Shown one piece after another: positions 37,978 to 45,824 of a stretch of 64,000 nt of DNA (its first letter is position 1; every line of letters starts with the position of its first letter). This DNA comes from Prevotellaceae bacterium (GTDB lineage Bacteria; Bacteroidota; Bacteroidia; Bacteroidales; Paludibacteraceae), in assembly GCA_031271465.1 (NCBI GenBank), contig JAISVR010000005.1, positions 25,947 through 89,946 on the forward strand, read 5' to 3'. A program made the translations under genes and the position numbers. Below the pieces are notes generated by a model that was not told the origin of the DNA, searched no databases, and saw nothing but the letters and a program-made list of their open reading frames with translations.

Positions 37978-39795
37978 TTACTCGTCCGAGAACTGCACCA
38001 GCATTCGGCGATAGGCATTAAAGAGAGTAGTTTGAGAAATGTGTCCGAGATAATGTCCCTGCTTGTCAATCACCGGCAGGTACCACGCTTTCGAAAGGTT
38101 GAAAATCTTCATAACCTTTTCCATCGAGTAATCGGAATAAATGCGAGCCGGAGGCGAAATCATCAGTTTACGCATGTTGAACCGATGGTATAAATCCTGC
38201 CTGAACAAGATGTTTTTTATCTCGTCGAGTTGAATTTCGCCTAAGTACACGCCGTTTTTATTTACTACCGGAAAAATATTACGCTGCGACTCGGGAATTA
38301 TCTTTACCAAACTACCGAAACTCATATCGGGGTCGACAGTCATAAGGTCGCGTTCTATCACGCTGTCCATTTTCATAAGCGTGAGCACGGCTTTATCCTT
38401 GTTGTGGGTAATCAGTTCGCCCGTCTTAGCCAGTCGCATGGCATAAATACTGTGCGACTCAAACAAATTGATGGTAATATATGCCACCACCGAGGTTATC
38501 ATAAGAGACATAAACAGGCTGTATCCGTTGGTGATTTCGGCAATGAGGAAAATACCCGTGAGCGGCGCGTGCATCACACCCGATATTACACCCGCCATAC
38601 CGGCAAAAGCAAAATTGCGTTCGGGCACAGCTATGCCCAGGGTATTGAGCAGCATAGCTACCAGATAACCGGTGAGGCAGCCCACAAAAAGACTCGGAGC
38701 AAAAGTTCCTCCCGTTCCTCCGGCGCCATTGGTAGCACTTGTAGCAACGATTTTAAACAATAGCGTAAGCCCCAAATACATAAACAATACCCACGAATAA
38801 TCCTTGAAACGATAGAACAAACTCCCTTCCATCACCTGGTATGGATTTTCGTTGAGCAATTCCGAAATACTTGCATACCCTTCGCCATACAGTGCCGGAA
38901 GCAGGAAAATAAGAATACTCAATGTTGCGCCACCTATTGCGAGCTTGCTGTATGGATTTTTTATACGACGAAAAATATTCTCCATGCTGTTTATGCCACG
39001 GATAAAATAAAGCGACACAAAACCGCATACCACCCCCAGCACTATCAGGTAAGGAATGCGTTCCAGATTGAAAGCATCATAAATTTGAAATTTAAACATC
39101 ACCTCCGGACCCATAAACAAATAGGAAATGGAGGTAGCCGTTACCGAAGCTACTAATAATGGAATAATAGACGACATGGTGAGGTCTATCATCAGCACTT
39201 CAAGAGTAAATACAAATCCGGCTATCGGAGCATTGAAAATAGCACCAATGGCACCTGCTGCCCCGCAACCAATCATAAGCATAAGCACCTTTTGATCCAT
39301 CTTGAAGAATCGCCCGAGATTAGAACCGATTGCCGACCCGGTAAGCACAATCGGAGCCTCAGCCCCTACCGAACCTCCAAATCCGATGGTAAGCGTACTT
39401 GCCACTACCGACGACCACATGTTGTGCGGTTTGATGCGTGCCTTACGCTGCGAAATAGCGTAAAGAACTTTGGTTATACCATGGCTGATATCATCTTTTA
39501 TAAAAAAGCGTACAAACAAACTTGCCAGCAAAATACCCACCGCAGGGAAAGCTAAATAAAGGTAATTTACGCCTTCAATGTTGATATTGTTAGCCAAAAA
39601 ACTGTGGATAAAATGTATCAGGTGCTTGAGGCAAATAGCAGCAATAGCTGTAGCAATACCTACTATAAGACTTAGGGCAATGACGAAATGCTGTTGTTTA
39701 ACTTTGTTTTCACGCCACAAAATCATGTTATCATACAGCTCGCCGAAAAACTGCCGGAGGCTTACGATTCTTCTTATTTGATGAAACGACAACAT
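37978..39795 (-). CDS. ClC-type chloride channel/transporter with two CBS domains
   Basis: A 605-residue membrane protein. The ClC pore motifs are present: GGSVGAEAPIV (containing the gating glutamate), GAAGAIGAIFNAPIAG and GAGGTGGTFAPSLFVG. After about residue 445, two CBS domains follow (MDSVIERDLMTVDPDMSFGSL and ISPPARIYSDYSMEKVMKIF), which usually bind adenine nucleotides. Transporter versus channel type is not decided here. Its ATG overlaps the stop of the upstream sugar transferase gene by one base (TAATG), so the two are translated from one mRNA. Confidence 0.93.
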   Translation of the reverse strand: MLSFHQIRRIVSLRQFFGELYDNMILWRENKVKQQHFVIALSLIVGIATAIAAICLKHLIHFIHSFLANNINIEGVNYLYLAFPAVGILLASLFVRFFIKDDISHGITKVLYAISQRKARIKPHNMWSSVVASTLTIGFGGSVGAEAPIVLTGSAIGSNLGRFFKMDQKVLMLMIGCGAAGAIGAIFNAPIAGFVFTLEVLMIDLTMSSIIPLLVASVTATSISYLFMGPEVMFKFQIYDAFNLERIPYLIVLGVVCGFVSLYFIRGINSMENIFRRIKNPYSKLAIGGATLSILIFLLPALYGEGYASISELLNENPYQVMEGSLFYRFKDYSWVLFMYLGLTLLFKIVATSATNGAGGTGGTFAPSLFVGCLTGYLVAMLLNTLGIAVPERNFAFAGMAGVISGVMHAPLTGIFLIAEITNGYSLFMSLMITSVVAYITINLFESHSIYAMRLAKTGELITHNKDKAVLTLMKMDSVIERDLMTVDPDMSFGSLVKIIPESQRNIFPVVNKNGVYLGEIQLDEIKNILFRQDLYHRFNMRKLMISPPARIYSDYSMEKVMKIFNLSKAWYLPVIDKQGHYLGHISQTTLFNAYRRMLVQFSDE

Positions 39796-41183
39796 TATAT
39801 TCCTTTGCCTGTAGTAATGATTTTTATAGTATAAATTAATATTTTCAAATCAACAAAAAGCGACATATTTTCCAGATAGAGAATATCGTACTCCATGCGT
39901 TCAAGCATTTTATCCACCGAATCGGCATAGCCGAATTTCACCATGCCCCACGAAGTAATACCAGGTTTTACTTTGTACAACAAAGCATAATGTGGAGCTT
40001 TCTCTTTGATTTGTTCAGCAAAAAAACTGCGCTCGGGGCGAGGACCAACAATACTCATATCGCCTTTCAAAACATTCCAAAACTGAGGAATCTCGTCAAT
40101 ACGGTATTTGCGCATAATACGCCCCCAGGGAGTAATACGCTCATCGTCGAGCGAAGAAAGCAACGGATATTCCTTTTCCGCATCCACTTGCATCGAGCGA
40201 AATTTATACATAGCAAAAGGCGCGGCATACTGTCCAAGTCGCTCTTGCGTAAAGAAAATCGGACCCTCCGAGCTTAGCTTTATTCTGATAGCGGCATATA
40301 AATAAAGCGGCGAAAGCAAAAGCATTGCGAATGACGACACAACAATGTCGAACAGTCGCTTTATATTTTGCTGCCAATAAGGCATAGGACAATTCGATAC
40401 GGTTATCAGCGGAGTGGCATAAATAGTATTCATTTTCACACTTCCAATAAGCACTTCGTAGAGTCTCGGAAGCAATTTTATTTCTACCCTGTAGTAATAT
40501 AGCAGGCTAAGAATATGAAACATATCGTCGCGCGGCGAATTATCGAGAGCAATAATTACTTCCTCGATGCCGTATTCGGTTATAACCTTATTAATATCCG
40601 ACAGCGAACCAAGCACGCTTTTGGTAGGTACGGCGCAGTTTTCATCGACCGACAAAAAGCCAATAATACGATAACCCTGCGATAGTTTCATACTGTCAAG
40701 TTGATTGCTTATTTTCAGAGCATTTTCGCCCGTACCTATCACCAAAGTATTGAACCCCCATTGCTTGCTGTGTATGCGTAAAGTAGTGCTACGGGTAATG
40801 ATATATCGTCCCGCATAAGTGATAAAAAATTGCAGCGAAAATAATACCAAAAACAATTCGTAGTAAATGCGATGAGAAGCCACAGCATCGTTAAGCAACA
40901 TGGCAAAAAATAACACAATAGAGCCAATAAGACTAATGAAAAAAGTGCTGAAAAATTCCGATAAGCGCGATTTCCGAAAAGGCTCGTTGTAATACCCCGA
41001 CAAGCAGTGTAGAAACAGCCAAGCAAAAGGATAAATACACAACAATATCCAAAAATCTCGTCCCGGTGGATAATAATCGGTATTTATCATCCAAATACGA
41101 AAAGCCCAAAATAACACCCACACTGCCACTGCCGAGAAAAAATCGGACAACACATATTTCATCGTTTGCAGTCTTTTTTTCAT
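39795..41183 (-). CDS. polyprenyl-phosphate sugar-1-phosphate transferase (WcaJ/EpsL type)
   Basis: A 462-residue membrane enzyme that loads the first sugar phosphate on undecaprenyl phosphate for exopolysaccharide or O-antigen. About four N-terminal helices are followed by a Rossmann-like region (TLVIGTGENALKISNQL) and a C-terminal bacterial sugar transferase domain. That domain contains KRLFDIVVSSFAML, FFTQERLGQ, YKFRSM, RKYRIDEIPQFWNVLKGDMSIVGPRPE and VKPGITSWG. The catalytic Asp-Glu pair in RIDEIPQ is intact. No polysaccharide gene cluster surrounds it, so it may act as a housekeeping or orphan initiator. Confidence 0.93.
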   Translation of the reverse strand: MKKRLQTMKYVLSDFFSAVAVWVLFWAFRIWMINTDYYPPGRDFWILLCIYPFAWLFLHCLSGYYNEPFRKSRLSEFFSTFFISLIGSIVLFFAMLLNDAVASHRIYYELFLVLFSLQFFITYAGRYIITRSTTLRIHSKQWGFNTLVIGTGENALKISNQLDSMKLSQGYRIIGFLSVDENCAVPTKSVLGSLSDINKVITEYGIEEVIIALDNSPRDDMFHILSLLYYYRVEIKLLPRLYEVLIGSVKMNTIYATPLITVSNCPMPYWQQNIKRLFDIVVSSFAMLLLSPLYLYAAIRIKLSSEGPIFFTQERLGQYAAPFAMYKFRSMQVDAEKEYPLLSSLDDERITPWGRIMRKYRIDEIPQFWNVLKGDMSIVGPRPERSFFAEQIKEKAPHYALLYKVKPGITSWGMVKFGYADSVDKMLERMEYDILYLENMSLFVDLKILIYTIKIITTGKGI

Positions 41184-41194
41184 GTGCCGAACAT

Positions 41195-41758
41195 CTATGC
41201 TCTGATTATTTCTATTTCACCGCCAAGCCCCAACCTGACGATAGACGAAGGCTGTGCAGGCATAGTGTCTTCCTGCCGGAATTTTACAACAAAATCAACC
41301 TGCCCGATTATTTTCTGCGAAATATCGGCAAACAATACCGGAGCCGGTTCGCCACTCATATTTGCCGAAGTAGACACCACAGGTTTCCGAAAACGCTCGC
41401 AAAGCTGTCGCGAAAAAGCTTCGCGTGTAACTCGAATGCCGATACTTCCATCGTTAGCAACAAGGTTTGCAGCCAAATTCCTAGCCTGAGGATATACTAC
41501 CGTAAGCGGTTTATCTGCCAGTTCAACCAAATCCCACGCAATATCGGGTACTTCCGATACATACTGTTCAATGCGTGCCATCGAATCCACCAGTACAAGC
41601 ATCGATTTTGCATTGCAGCGTCGCTTGATGTCGTATATGCGTTGTACTGCCGCTGAGTTAGTAGCATCACACCCTAAACCCCATATTGTATCGGTAGGAT
41701 AGAGTATCACACCGCCTTGCCGCAGCGTTTCAACACATTGTTTGATATCATCAAGCAT
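41195..41758 (-). CDS. L-threonylcarbamoyladenylate synthase (Sua5/YciO/YrdC family)
   Basis: A 187-residue protein. MLDDIKQCVETLRQGGVILYPTDTIWGLGCDATN is the family start, followed by KRRCNAKSMLVLV and the later VSTSANMSGEPAP. It prepares the threonylcarbamoyl group for t6A37 in tRNA. The Sua5 C-terminal domain is absent. The start at 41758 is chosen because the 13 codons upstream fall into repeat sequence. It is transcribed toward the sugar transferase gene, 12 bp away. Confidence 0.9.
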   Translation of the reverse strand: MLDDIKQCVETLRQGGVILYPTDTIWGLGCDATNSAAVQRIYDIKRRCNAKSMLVLVDSMARIEQYVSEVPDIAWDLVELADKPLTVVYPQARNLAANLVANDGSIGIRVTREAFSRQLCERFRKPVVSTSANMSGEPAPVLFADISQKIIGQVDFVVKFRQEDTMPAQPSSIVRLGLGGEIEIIRA

Positions 41759-41783
41759 AATAAACGAGTTTTGAGTAAACAAA

Positions 41784-41855
41784 GTAAACAAGAACAAGTG
41801 AAATGAAAAAATGTTATTTATTTTCTCGCTTACTTAAAACTCAATACTTGTTTAC
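41784..41855. repeat. GTAAACAAG inverted repeat between the Sua5-like gene and tRNA-Arg
   Basis: GTAAACAAG (41784-41792) is inverted as CTTGTTTAC (41847-41855). It is related in sequence to the hairpin between rpoB and rpoC. Confidence 0.45.
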
Positions 41856-41864
41856 CTTCTTTGT

Positions 41865-41934
41865 AGTCCCGTCGGGAATCGAACCCGAATCTAAAGTTTA
41901 GGAAACTCGTATTCTATCCATTGAACTACAGGAC
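41865..41934 (-). tRNA. tRNA-Arg (anticodon CCT)
   Basis: On the minus strand, acceptor GTCCTGT pairs with ACGGGAC (one T-G wobble). The anticodon loop TTCCTAA has CCT, and the T-arm TCGGG-TTCGATT-CCCGA is perfect. The D-loop is short, giving 70 nt. No CCA is encoded. Confidence 0.93.
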
Positions 41935-42004
41935 CGGAAAAATTTTGCTCGACAAAAATAGAGTTTTTTTTGAAGAAAACAGTTTTTTTCGTAGGTATTC
42001 TGTA

Positions 42005-42730
42005 TTAATCAAACAACTGATACGATACTTCGAGCGATTTAAGTTCAGAAAACTGTGGCAAATGCAGTCGATAATATGCCAGCCAGTGCGAAAGCAGCAT
42101 TTTTCGGTCGTCGCGAGAGAGGCGGAATTCGCCCATATTGTCGTAGCTGAGGCGACAAGAAGCGGCAAAAAGAGCACTGTCATAACTGTTGAGGCAGTTA
42201 TCTGCAGATGGTTTTTCGGCTACGAAAATACCGTTTTTCAAGTCGAAAAACGATTTCTCGAAGTAGCCGTCATTCGTTGGAGCAAAGCCCATGTGCCGGG
42301 CAAATTGCAGCAAAAATGCGAGATGAAAATTACCAATACCTTTTTGTATACCGTCGAGTACACAAACGGAACGATGTATGAAACGATACAAATCCGGGTC
42401 GGTGTGTGGAACTCGGAGCGAACGGTAAAGCAATTCGGCAATAAACATTGCCAGTGCGTTTTTTGCAGGGTCGAAAGGCAAGCTCTCAAAAGCGTATCCA
42501 ATATGGCTTTCGCGCACCTGTTGCAGTTCGCGGTTAGGATTGTGATAGGTTTCCAGGTTCAATATGCTGAGCGGCTGCAACATTGCCGTGCGCACTGCCG
42601 ACCGCTTGCTTTGTGCTCCGCGTACCACATACGCCATCCGCCCGTGCTCTTCGGTGTAGGTGTGAACAATTACATTGTTGTCCGAATATTTCAGTGCGTG
42701 AAGCACTATTGCGGAGGTTTTGAGTAACAT
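42005..42730 (-). CDS. recO: DNA repair protein RecO
   Basis: A 241-residue protein with the N-terminal OB fold (IVLHALKYSDNNVIVHTYTEEHGRMAYVVRG) followed by a helical domain. RecO loads RecA on single-stranded DNA with RecR. The zinc-finger cysteines of many RecO proteins are not seen, as is usual for Bacteroidetes members. It is upstream of tRNA-Arg on the same strand. The 247-bp gap before it holds a large hairpin repeat (42866-42946). Confidence 0.92.
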   Translation of the reverse strand: MLLKTSAIVLHALKYSDNNVIVHTYTEEHGRMAYVVRGAQSKRSAVRTAMLQPLSILNLETYHNPNRELQQVRESHIGYAFESLPFDPAKNALAMFIAELLYRSLRVPHTDPDLYRFIHRSVCVLDGIQKGIGNFHLAFLLQFARHMGFAPTNDGYFEKSFFDLKNGIFVAEKPSADNCLNSYDSALFAASCRLSYDNMGEFRLSRDDRKMLLSHWLAYYRLHLPQFSELKSLEVSYQLFD

Positions 42731-42865
42731 AATTTCTTATGCAATTATCTTTTTACTTTAGTTGTTGTTAATAGCAGGTTTTCTTGTGAGTGAAATGTCC
42801 TATTCTCCTATTCTTCATCTTCTTGCGAATACTATTCCTTAGAATCTGTTTAACTTTAAACTATC

Positions 42866-42946
42866 CGTCATTGTGGATTTAATCCGCAATCTCAGAAATC
42901 CAATCGTTTCGTTATTTTGCGATTGCGGGTCAAGCCCGCAATGACG
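42866..42946. repeat. REP-like inverted repeat
   Basis: CGTCATTG (42866-42873) and CAATGACG (42939-42946) are the outer arms. Inner parts (GATTTAATCCGCAATC and GATTGCGGGTCAAGCC) also pair in part. It belongs to the CATTGCG family seen at 44599 and 51166 by its ends, but differs inside. Confidence 0.5.
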
Positions 42947-42977
42947 ACGACACTGTAATTGATTTTTAAATAAACTC

Positions 42978-43094
42978 TTAGTTTGTGGTAGTCCGCGTAC
43001 TTGGTTTATCCAGCCACGGCTTTTGAATATAAAAGATAATAGTCATTATTATGACAAATAATAAAAGTATTCCCAATACAATTAACATATTCAT
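42978..43094 (-). CDS. tiny single-span membrane protein (38 residues)
   Basis: A 38-residue frame starting MNMLIVLGILLLF, then one hydrophobic helix and a short polar tail ending STRTTTN. A near-perfect GGAGG (43103-43107) lies 8 bp before the ATG and inside the last codons of the upstream 66-residue gene, whose stop is 3 bp before this ATG. This coupling and the strong ribosome site argue that it is real. Function unknown; it may partner the upstream membrane protein. Confidence 0.6.
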   Translation of the reverse strand: MNMLIVLGILLLFVIIMTIIFYIQKPWLDKPSTRTTTN

Positions 43095-43097
43095 AAT

Positions 43098-43298
43098 TTA
43101 TTCCTCCTCATTCATTTTGTTATACAATAAAAAACCAAACAATAAGAACAATACAACAGCAATTGTTCCAAGTATAAATGTTAATCCACGCGACACATCT
43201 CTAAATGCTGTAGCTATAATAACGGCTGTAGCCAAATATTTAGAAACATCTATGACCCATTGCGCAAAAACTTTCCAGGTTTTCTTTTTTATTTTCAT
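43098..43298 (-). CDS. small membrane protein (DUF6722-like)
   Basis: A 66-residue protein with a basic start (MKIKKKTWKVFAQW), then VIDVSKYLATAVIIATAF, a polar turn (RDVSRG), and a second hydrophobic helix ending in FGFLLYNKMNEEE. Two membrane helices with an inside-facing N-terminus fit small Bacteroidetes proteins that I recall as DUF6722. A perfect promoter ends 4 bp before its ATG, so the mRNA is likely leaderless. A decayed relative lies at 44186-44440. Function unknown. Confidence 0.7.
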   Translation of the reverse strand: MKIKKKTWKVFAQWVIDVSKYLATAVIIATAFRDVSRGLTFILGTIAVVLFLLFGFLLYNKMNEEE

Positions 43299-43302
43299 TT
43301 TG

Positions 43303-43333
43303 CAAAGATAAATTTTTTCTCTAAAATAACAAA
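43303..43333 (-). promoter_or_regulatory. full Bacteroidetes promoter, possibly giving a leaderless mRNA
   Basis: On the minus strand TTTG (43333-43330), 19 bp, then TATCTTTG (43310-43303). The ATG of the small membrane protein is at 43298, where transcription would be expected to begin. Confidence 0.75.
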
Positions 43334-43362
43334 AAACCTGCCGAACGAAAGCCCGGCAGGTT
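43331..43362 (-). terminator. intrinsic terminator of the secreted-protein gene
   Basis: AACCTGCCG and CGGCAGGTT form a 9-bp stem, followed on the minus strand by a T-run. It lies 28 bp after the stop of the 43390-44091 gene and overlaps the upstream box of the next promoter. Confidence 0.85.
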
Positions 43363-43389
43363 CCAAAAATTAGCTATGGTTACAACTAA

Positions 43390-44091
43390 TTATTTTCTAA
43401 AGATTTTTTCTTTCGAACCATCAGTGTAAGTTTGAATATAGAAACCTTTTACTGTTTCATCATCAACCTGGTTACCCATCAAGTCGTAAGCAGCAGCTTT
43501 TACTTTACCGTCAGCAGTAACATCGCCAATAGCACTTGTGCCGCTTGTGATAGAGTAAATTTTTCCTTTATTAGGCATTGCGATAGTAATTGTACCTGTG
43601 GCTGTTAATACCACGGGTGTTTTATCTGTATCGCTATTAGTAGATGCTCCTGGAGGTATATCTCCACTCGTCGTTACATCTGCACCAGTAATGCTAAAAC
43701 TAACTGGAGACCCAGTAGGACCGTTCCCATTTCCAAAAACTACGGTAATTTTCTCTCCATTTGTAGCTGGTATAGTTACTTGTGGTGTTCCAGATCCTGT
43801 GTTACAAAAAACAAAACCTAATCCCGGATAAATTCTCCAAGTGGTTCTTTCGGCGGCAGTACCACCAGGACCTTGTGCTAAAAACGATATATCAGCAATC
43901 TTAAAATTTTCCATCACAGTAGTGATAGCTCCCGGTTGAAGTTTGAATTCGATAGGATCTGTTCCAGAAACATTGATTCCACTTGCCAAATTAGTGTAGC
44001 TACCAGTAGCAGAAGTAAAACCAGTAATTTGTGCATTTGCACCAAACGCCATTGTAGCGAAAGCCGCTACAGCTAAGAATAATTTTTTCAT
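43390..44091 (-). CDS. secreted protein with a type IX secretion-like C-terminal sorting domain
   Basis: A 233-residue protein. The signal peptide MKKLFLAVAAFATMAFGANA ends near residue 20. The middle is beta-rich, with Gly, Thr and Pro repeats. The last 40 residues follow the por-secretion tail pattern: AAYDLMGNQVDDETVKGFYIQTYTDGSKEKIFRK (DLxG, then GxYI, then basic end). This suggests export by the type IX system, in line with gldH in the same window. Some Bacteroidales tails of this kind occur in proteins that are only exported to the outer membrane. No enzyme motif is visible. Confidence 0.85.
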   Translation of the reverse strand: MKKLFLAVAAFATMAFGANAQITGFTSATGSYTNLASGINVSGTDPIEFKLQPGAITTVMENFKIADISFLAQGPGGTAAERTTWRIYPGLGFVFCNTGSGTPQVTIPATNGEKITVVFGNGNGPTGSPVSFSITGADVTTSGDIPPGASTNSDTDKTPVVLTATGTITIAMPNKGKIYSITSGTSAIGDVTADGKVKAAAYDLMGNQVDDETVKGFYIQTYTDGSKEKIFRK

Positions 44092-44185
44092 AGTAATTAA
44101 AAATTTAAAATGTTTATAGATAAAAATAAATTAATTGTAATGTTTATGTGTTGTAAGTTTTTTCTTGCGGTAATAAGTTATCAGT

Positions 44186-44440
44186 TCATTGATTCCCAAC
44201 TATATTAACAAGATTAAACTTGCAATCATAATCCAAAAAAAGCATTATAAATAACATAACACTATTTTTTAATGATTTAAAAAGAAATAAATAACCGCTG
44301 ATAATAAGTGCTATTGTTGCTACAATTCCTGCAAACAGCTACTAATCTCATGATAAATCATTGTCGAATATAGAAGATAGCAATATTCCTGCAATCACTA
44401 ATTTTGCTATATCAAGCAAAGAATCTCCTGTTTTGTGCAT
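44186..44440 (-). pseudogene. decayed small membrane-protein gene (relative of 43098-43298)
   Basis: Starting at an ATG at 44440, the frame reads MHKTGDSLLDIAKLVIAGI and a helix ending FDNDLS, then a TGA and two TAG codons within four positions, then LFAGIVATIALIISGYLFLF in the same frame. Both halves resemble the two helices of the 66-residue gene nearby. The three stops (44348-44350, 44342-44344, 44339-44341) break it. Everything else in the 44092-44629 gap is AT-rich sequence and the repeat next to kdsB. Confidence 0.6.
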
Positions 44441-44542
44441 AGTTCGCTTTTTGTCATTTCTTTATAGCACAAAATCGCTACAAAGTTGTAAAGTATTTTT
44501 TAATTAAACAACTATTTTGGGATTTTTTTTGAAAAAAAAACG

Positions 44543-44708
44543 GAATTATCCCTTTAAGTTTTGTTTGTCGTCATTACTCCCGTTGGTCGTGATTGTTAAT
44601 TGCGAGGCACGAAGCAATCCATGCTTGTACTAAGATTGCTTCGTACCTCGCAATGACGCGCTTTGTCGTTCCTCCTTGCAATGACGGGTACGCTTTAAAG
44701 GATAATTC
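44543..44708. repeat. nested inverted repeat covering the 3' end of kdsB
   Basis: Outer arms GAATTATCCCTTTAAG (44543-44558) and CTTTAAAGGATAATTC (44693-44708). Inner arms begin at 44599 (ATTGCGAGGCACGAAGCAAT) and run to 44658 on the other side. The kdsB stop codon at 44630 lies in the inner loop. Confidence 0.7.
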
Positions 44709-45466
44709 AAAAAATCTATCGCCTGTGCCATGTCTTCGGGTGTATCGATGCCGATTGTTTCGTGCGTAGTAATCCCCATTTTAATACGATAGCCGTTTTG
44801 CAGCCAGCGTAATTGTTCGAGGCTTTCGGCTTTTTCGAGCGAAGATTGCGGCAGGGCTGTGATTTCTTCGAGCACATCGGCGCGATAGCCGTACAGCCCG
44901 ATATGTTTATAAAATATGTGTTGCGCGAGCCATTCTTTTTGTTCCACTCCTCGCAAAAACGGAATAACCGAGCGCGAAAAATACAGGGCTTCATTTTTTT
45001 CATTCAAAACAACCTTTGGCGAGTTGGGATTGAGCAGTGCTTCAATGTCGTCGGTTTCGGTGAAAGGTTTTACGAGCGAGGCTATTTGCGTACCGGTATC
45101 GGAAAAACAGTTTTTCAGCACCTCAATTTGAGCGGGTTGTATAAAAGGTTCATCACCTTGAATATTTATTATAGTTGAAAGTTGAAAGTTGAAAGTTGAA
45201 AGTTGAGAGCTGATTTTCAAAAAAGCTTCGTAGCAACGGTCGGTGCCGCTTTGGTGATGATTGCCGGTCATTACTGCATTGCCGCCGAAATTTTTTACCG
45301 CATCGAAAATGCGCGAGTCGTCTGTCGCTACATATACATGTTCCAAGGCTTGGTTTGCCTGCTCATACACGCGCTGTATCATAGGTTTGCCTGCCATGTC
45401 TGCCAGCGGTTTGCCCGGAAACCGGGTTGAGGCGTAGCGAGCGGGGATTATTCCGATGAAATTCAT
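44630..45466 (-). CDS. kdsB: 3-deoxy-manno-octulosonate cytidylyltransferase (CMP-KDO synthetase)
   Basis: A 278-residue enzyme that activates KDO for lipopolysaccharide. IIPARYASTRFPGKPLADMAGKPMIQRVYE is the nucleotide-binding start, ATDD and TGNHHQSGTDRC follow, and INIQGDEPFI is the metal site. Two things are odd. Between RCYEAFLKI and INIQGDEP about 12 residues (SQLSTFNFQLST) are encoded by a heptanucleotide repeat. The last 20 residues (after DFLNYPLK) are encoded by a dispersed inverted repeat. Neither is part of normal KdsB. The frame is intact, so the enzyme is probably active. Confidence 0.93.
   Translation of the reverse strand: MNFIGIIPARYASTRFPGKPLADMAGKPMIQRVYEQANQALEHVYVATDDSRIFDAVKNFGGNAVMTGNHHQSGTDRCYEAFLKISSQLSTFNFQLSTIINIQGDEPFIQPAQIEVLKNCFSDTGTQIASLVKPFTETDDIEALLNPNSPKVVLNEKNEALYFSRSVIPFLRGVEQKEWLAQHIFYKHIGLYGYRADVLEEITALPQSSLEKAESLEQLRWLQNGYRIKMGITTHETIGIDTPEDMAQAIDFLNYPLKRTRHCKEERQSASLRGTKQS
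45174..45208. repeat. heptanucleotide tandem repeat (GTTGAAA) inside kdsB
   Basis: Four perfect copies (45174, 45181, 45188, 45195) plus one GTTGAGA (45202). Because seven is not a multiple of three, gain or loss of one copy would shift the kdsB frame. Confidence 0.9.
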
Positions 45467-45824
45467 TGTTGTATAATTTTAACGCTGCGAAAATACAAAA
45501 AGCATCATAAAACTGCAAAAAATATCCGTAATACAACTTTAACCGAAGCGCAAAACTTCCGTAACAGTTACCTCATATTTTTGCGGCTGTGAAAAAGCAC
45601 AGATAAGGACAAAAACGCTTGCTGCAATAGTTGGAACTCATCACTGCGAACTTAACTCATTTTTCTTATTTTTTACTTTGACAAGCATTTTTTGTAAAGT
45701 TCGTTTAGAAATTGATTTTGTGGTAGGTTTTTTTGTCCTTTCTTTTTCTTTCTTTTTTTGTGTTTGTTTCGTAGTAATTCTGTAATAAAGCAGAGTAATC
45801 TTTGCAGCGCAAAAATAGCAATTA
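45467..45824. other. 358-bp gap between kdsB and the TonB receptor gene
   Basis: No gene is supported. A TATTTTTG at 45576-45583 fits the -7 box, but has no TTTG at 19 bp. A very T-rich stretch lies at 45726-45770. AATCTTTG at 45797-45804, 21 bp before the receptor ATG, is a one-mismatch -7 box and the better promoter candidate. Confidence 0.4.

Noticed and set aside
45576..45583. TATTTTTG box as promoter of a small RNA or of the TonB receptor
   Set aside because: Only half of the consensus; 240 bp without gene or visible terminator after it. Kept as a note in the gap entry.
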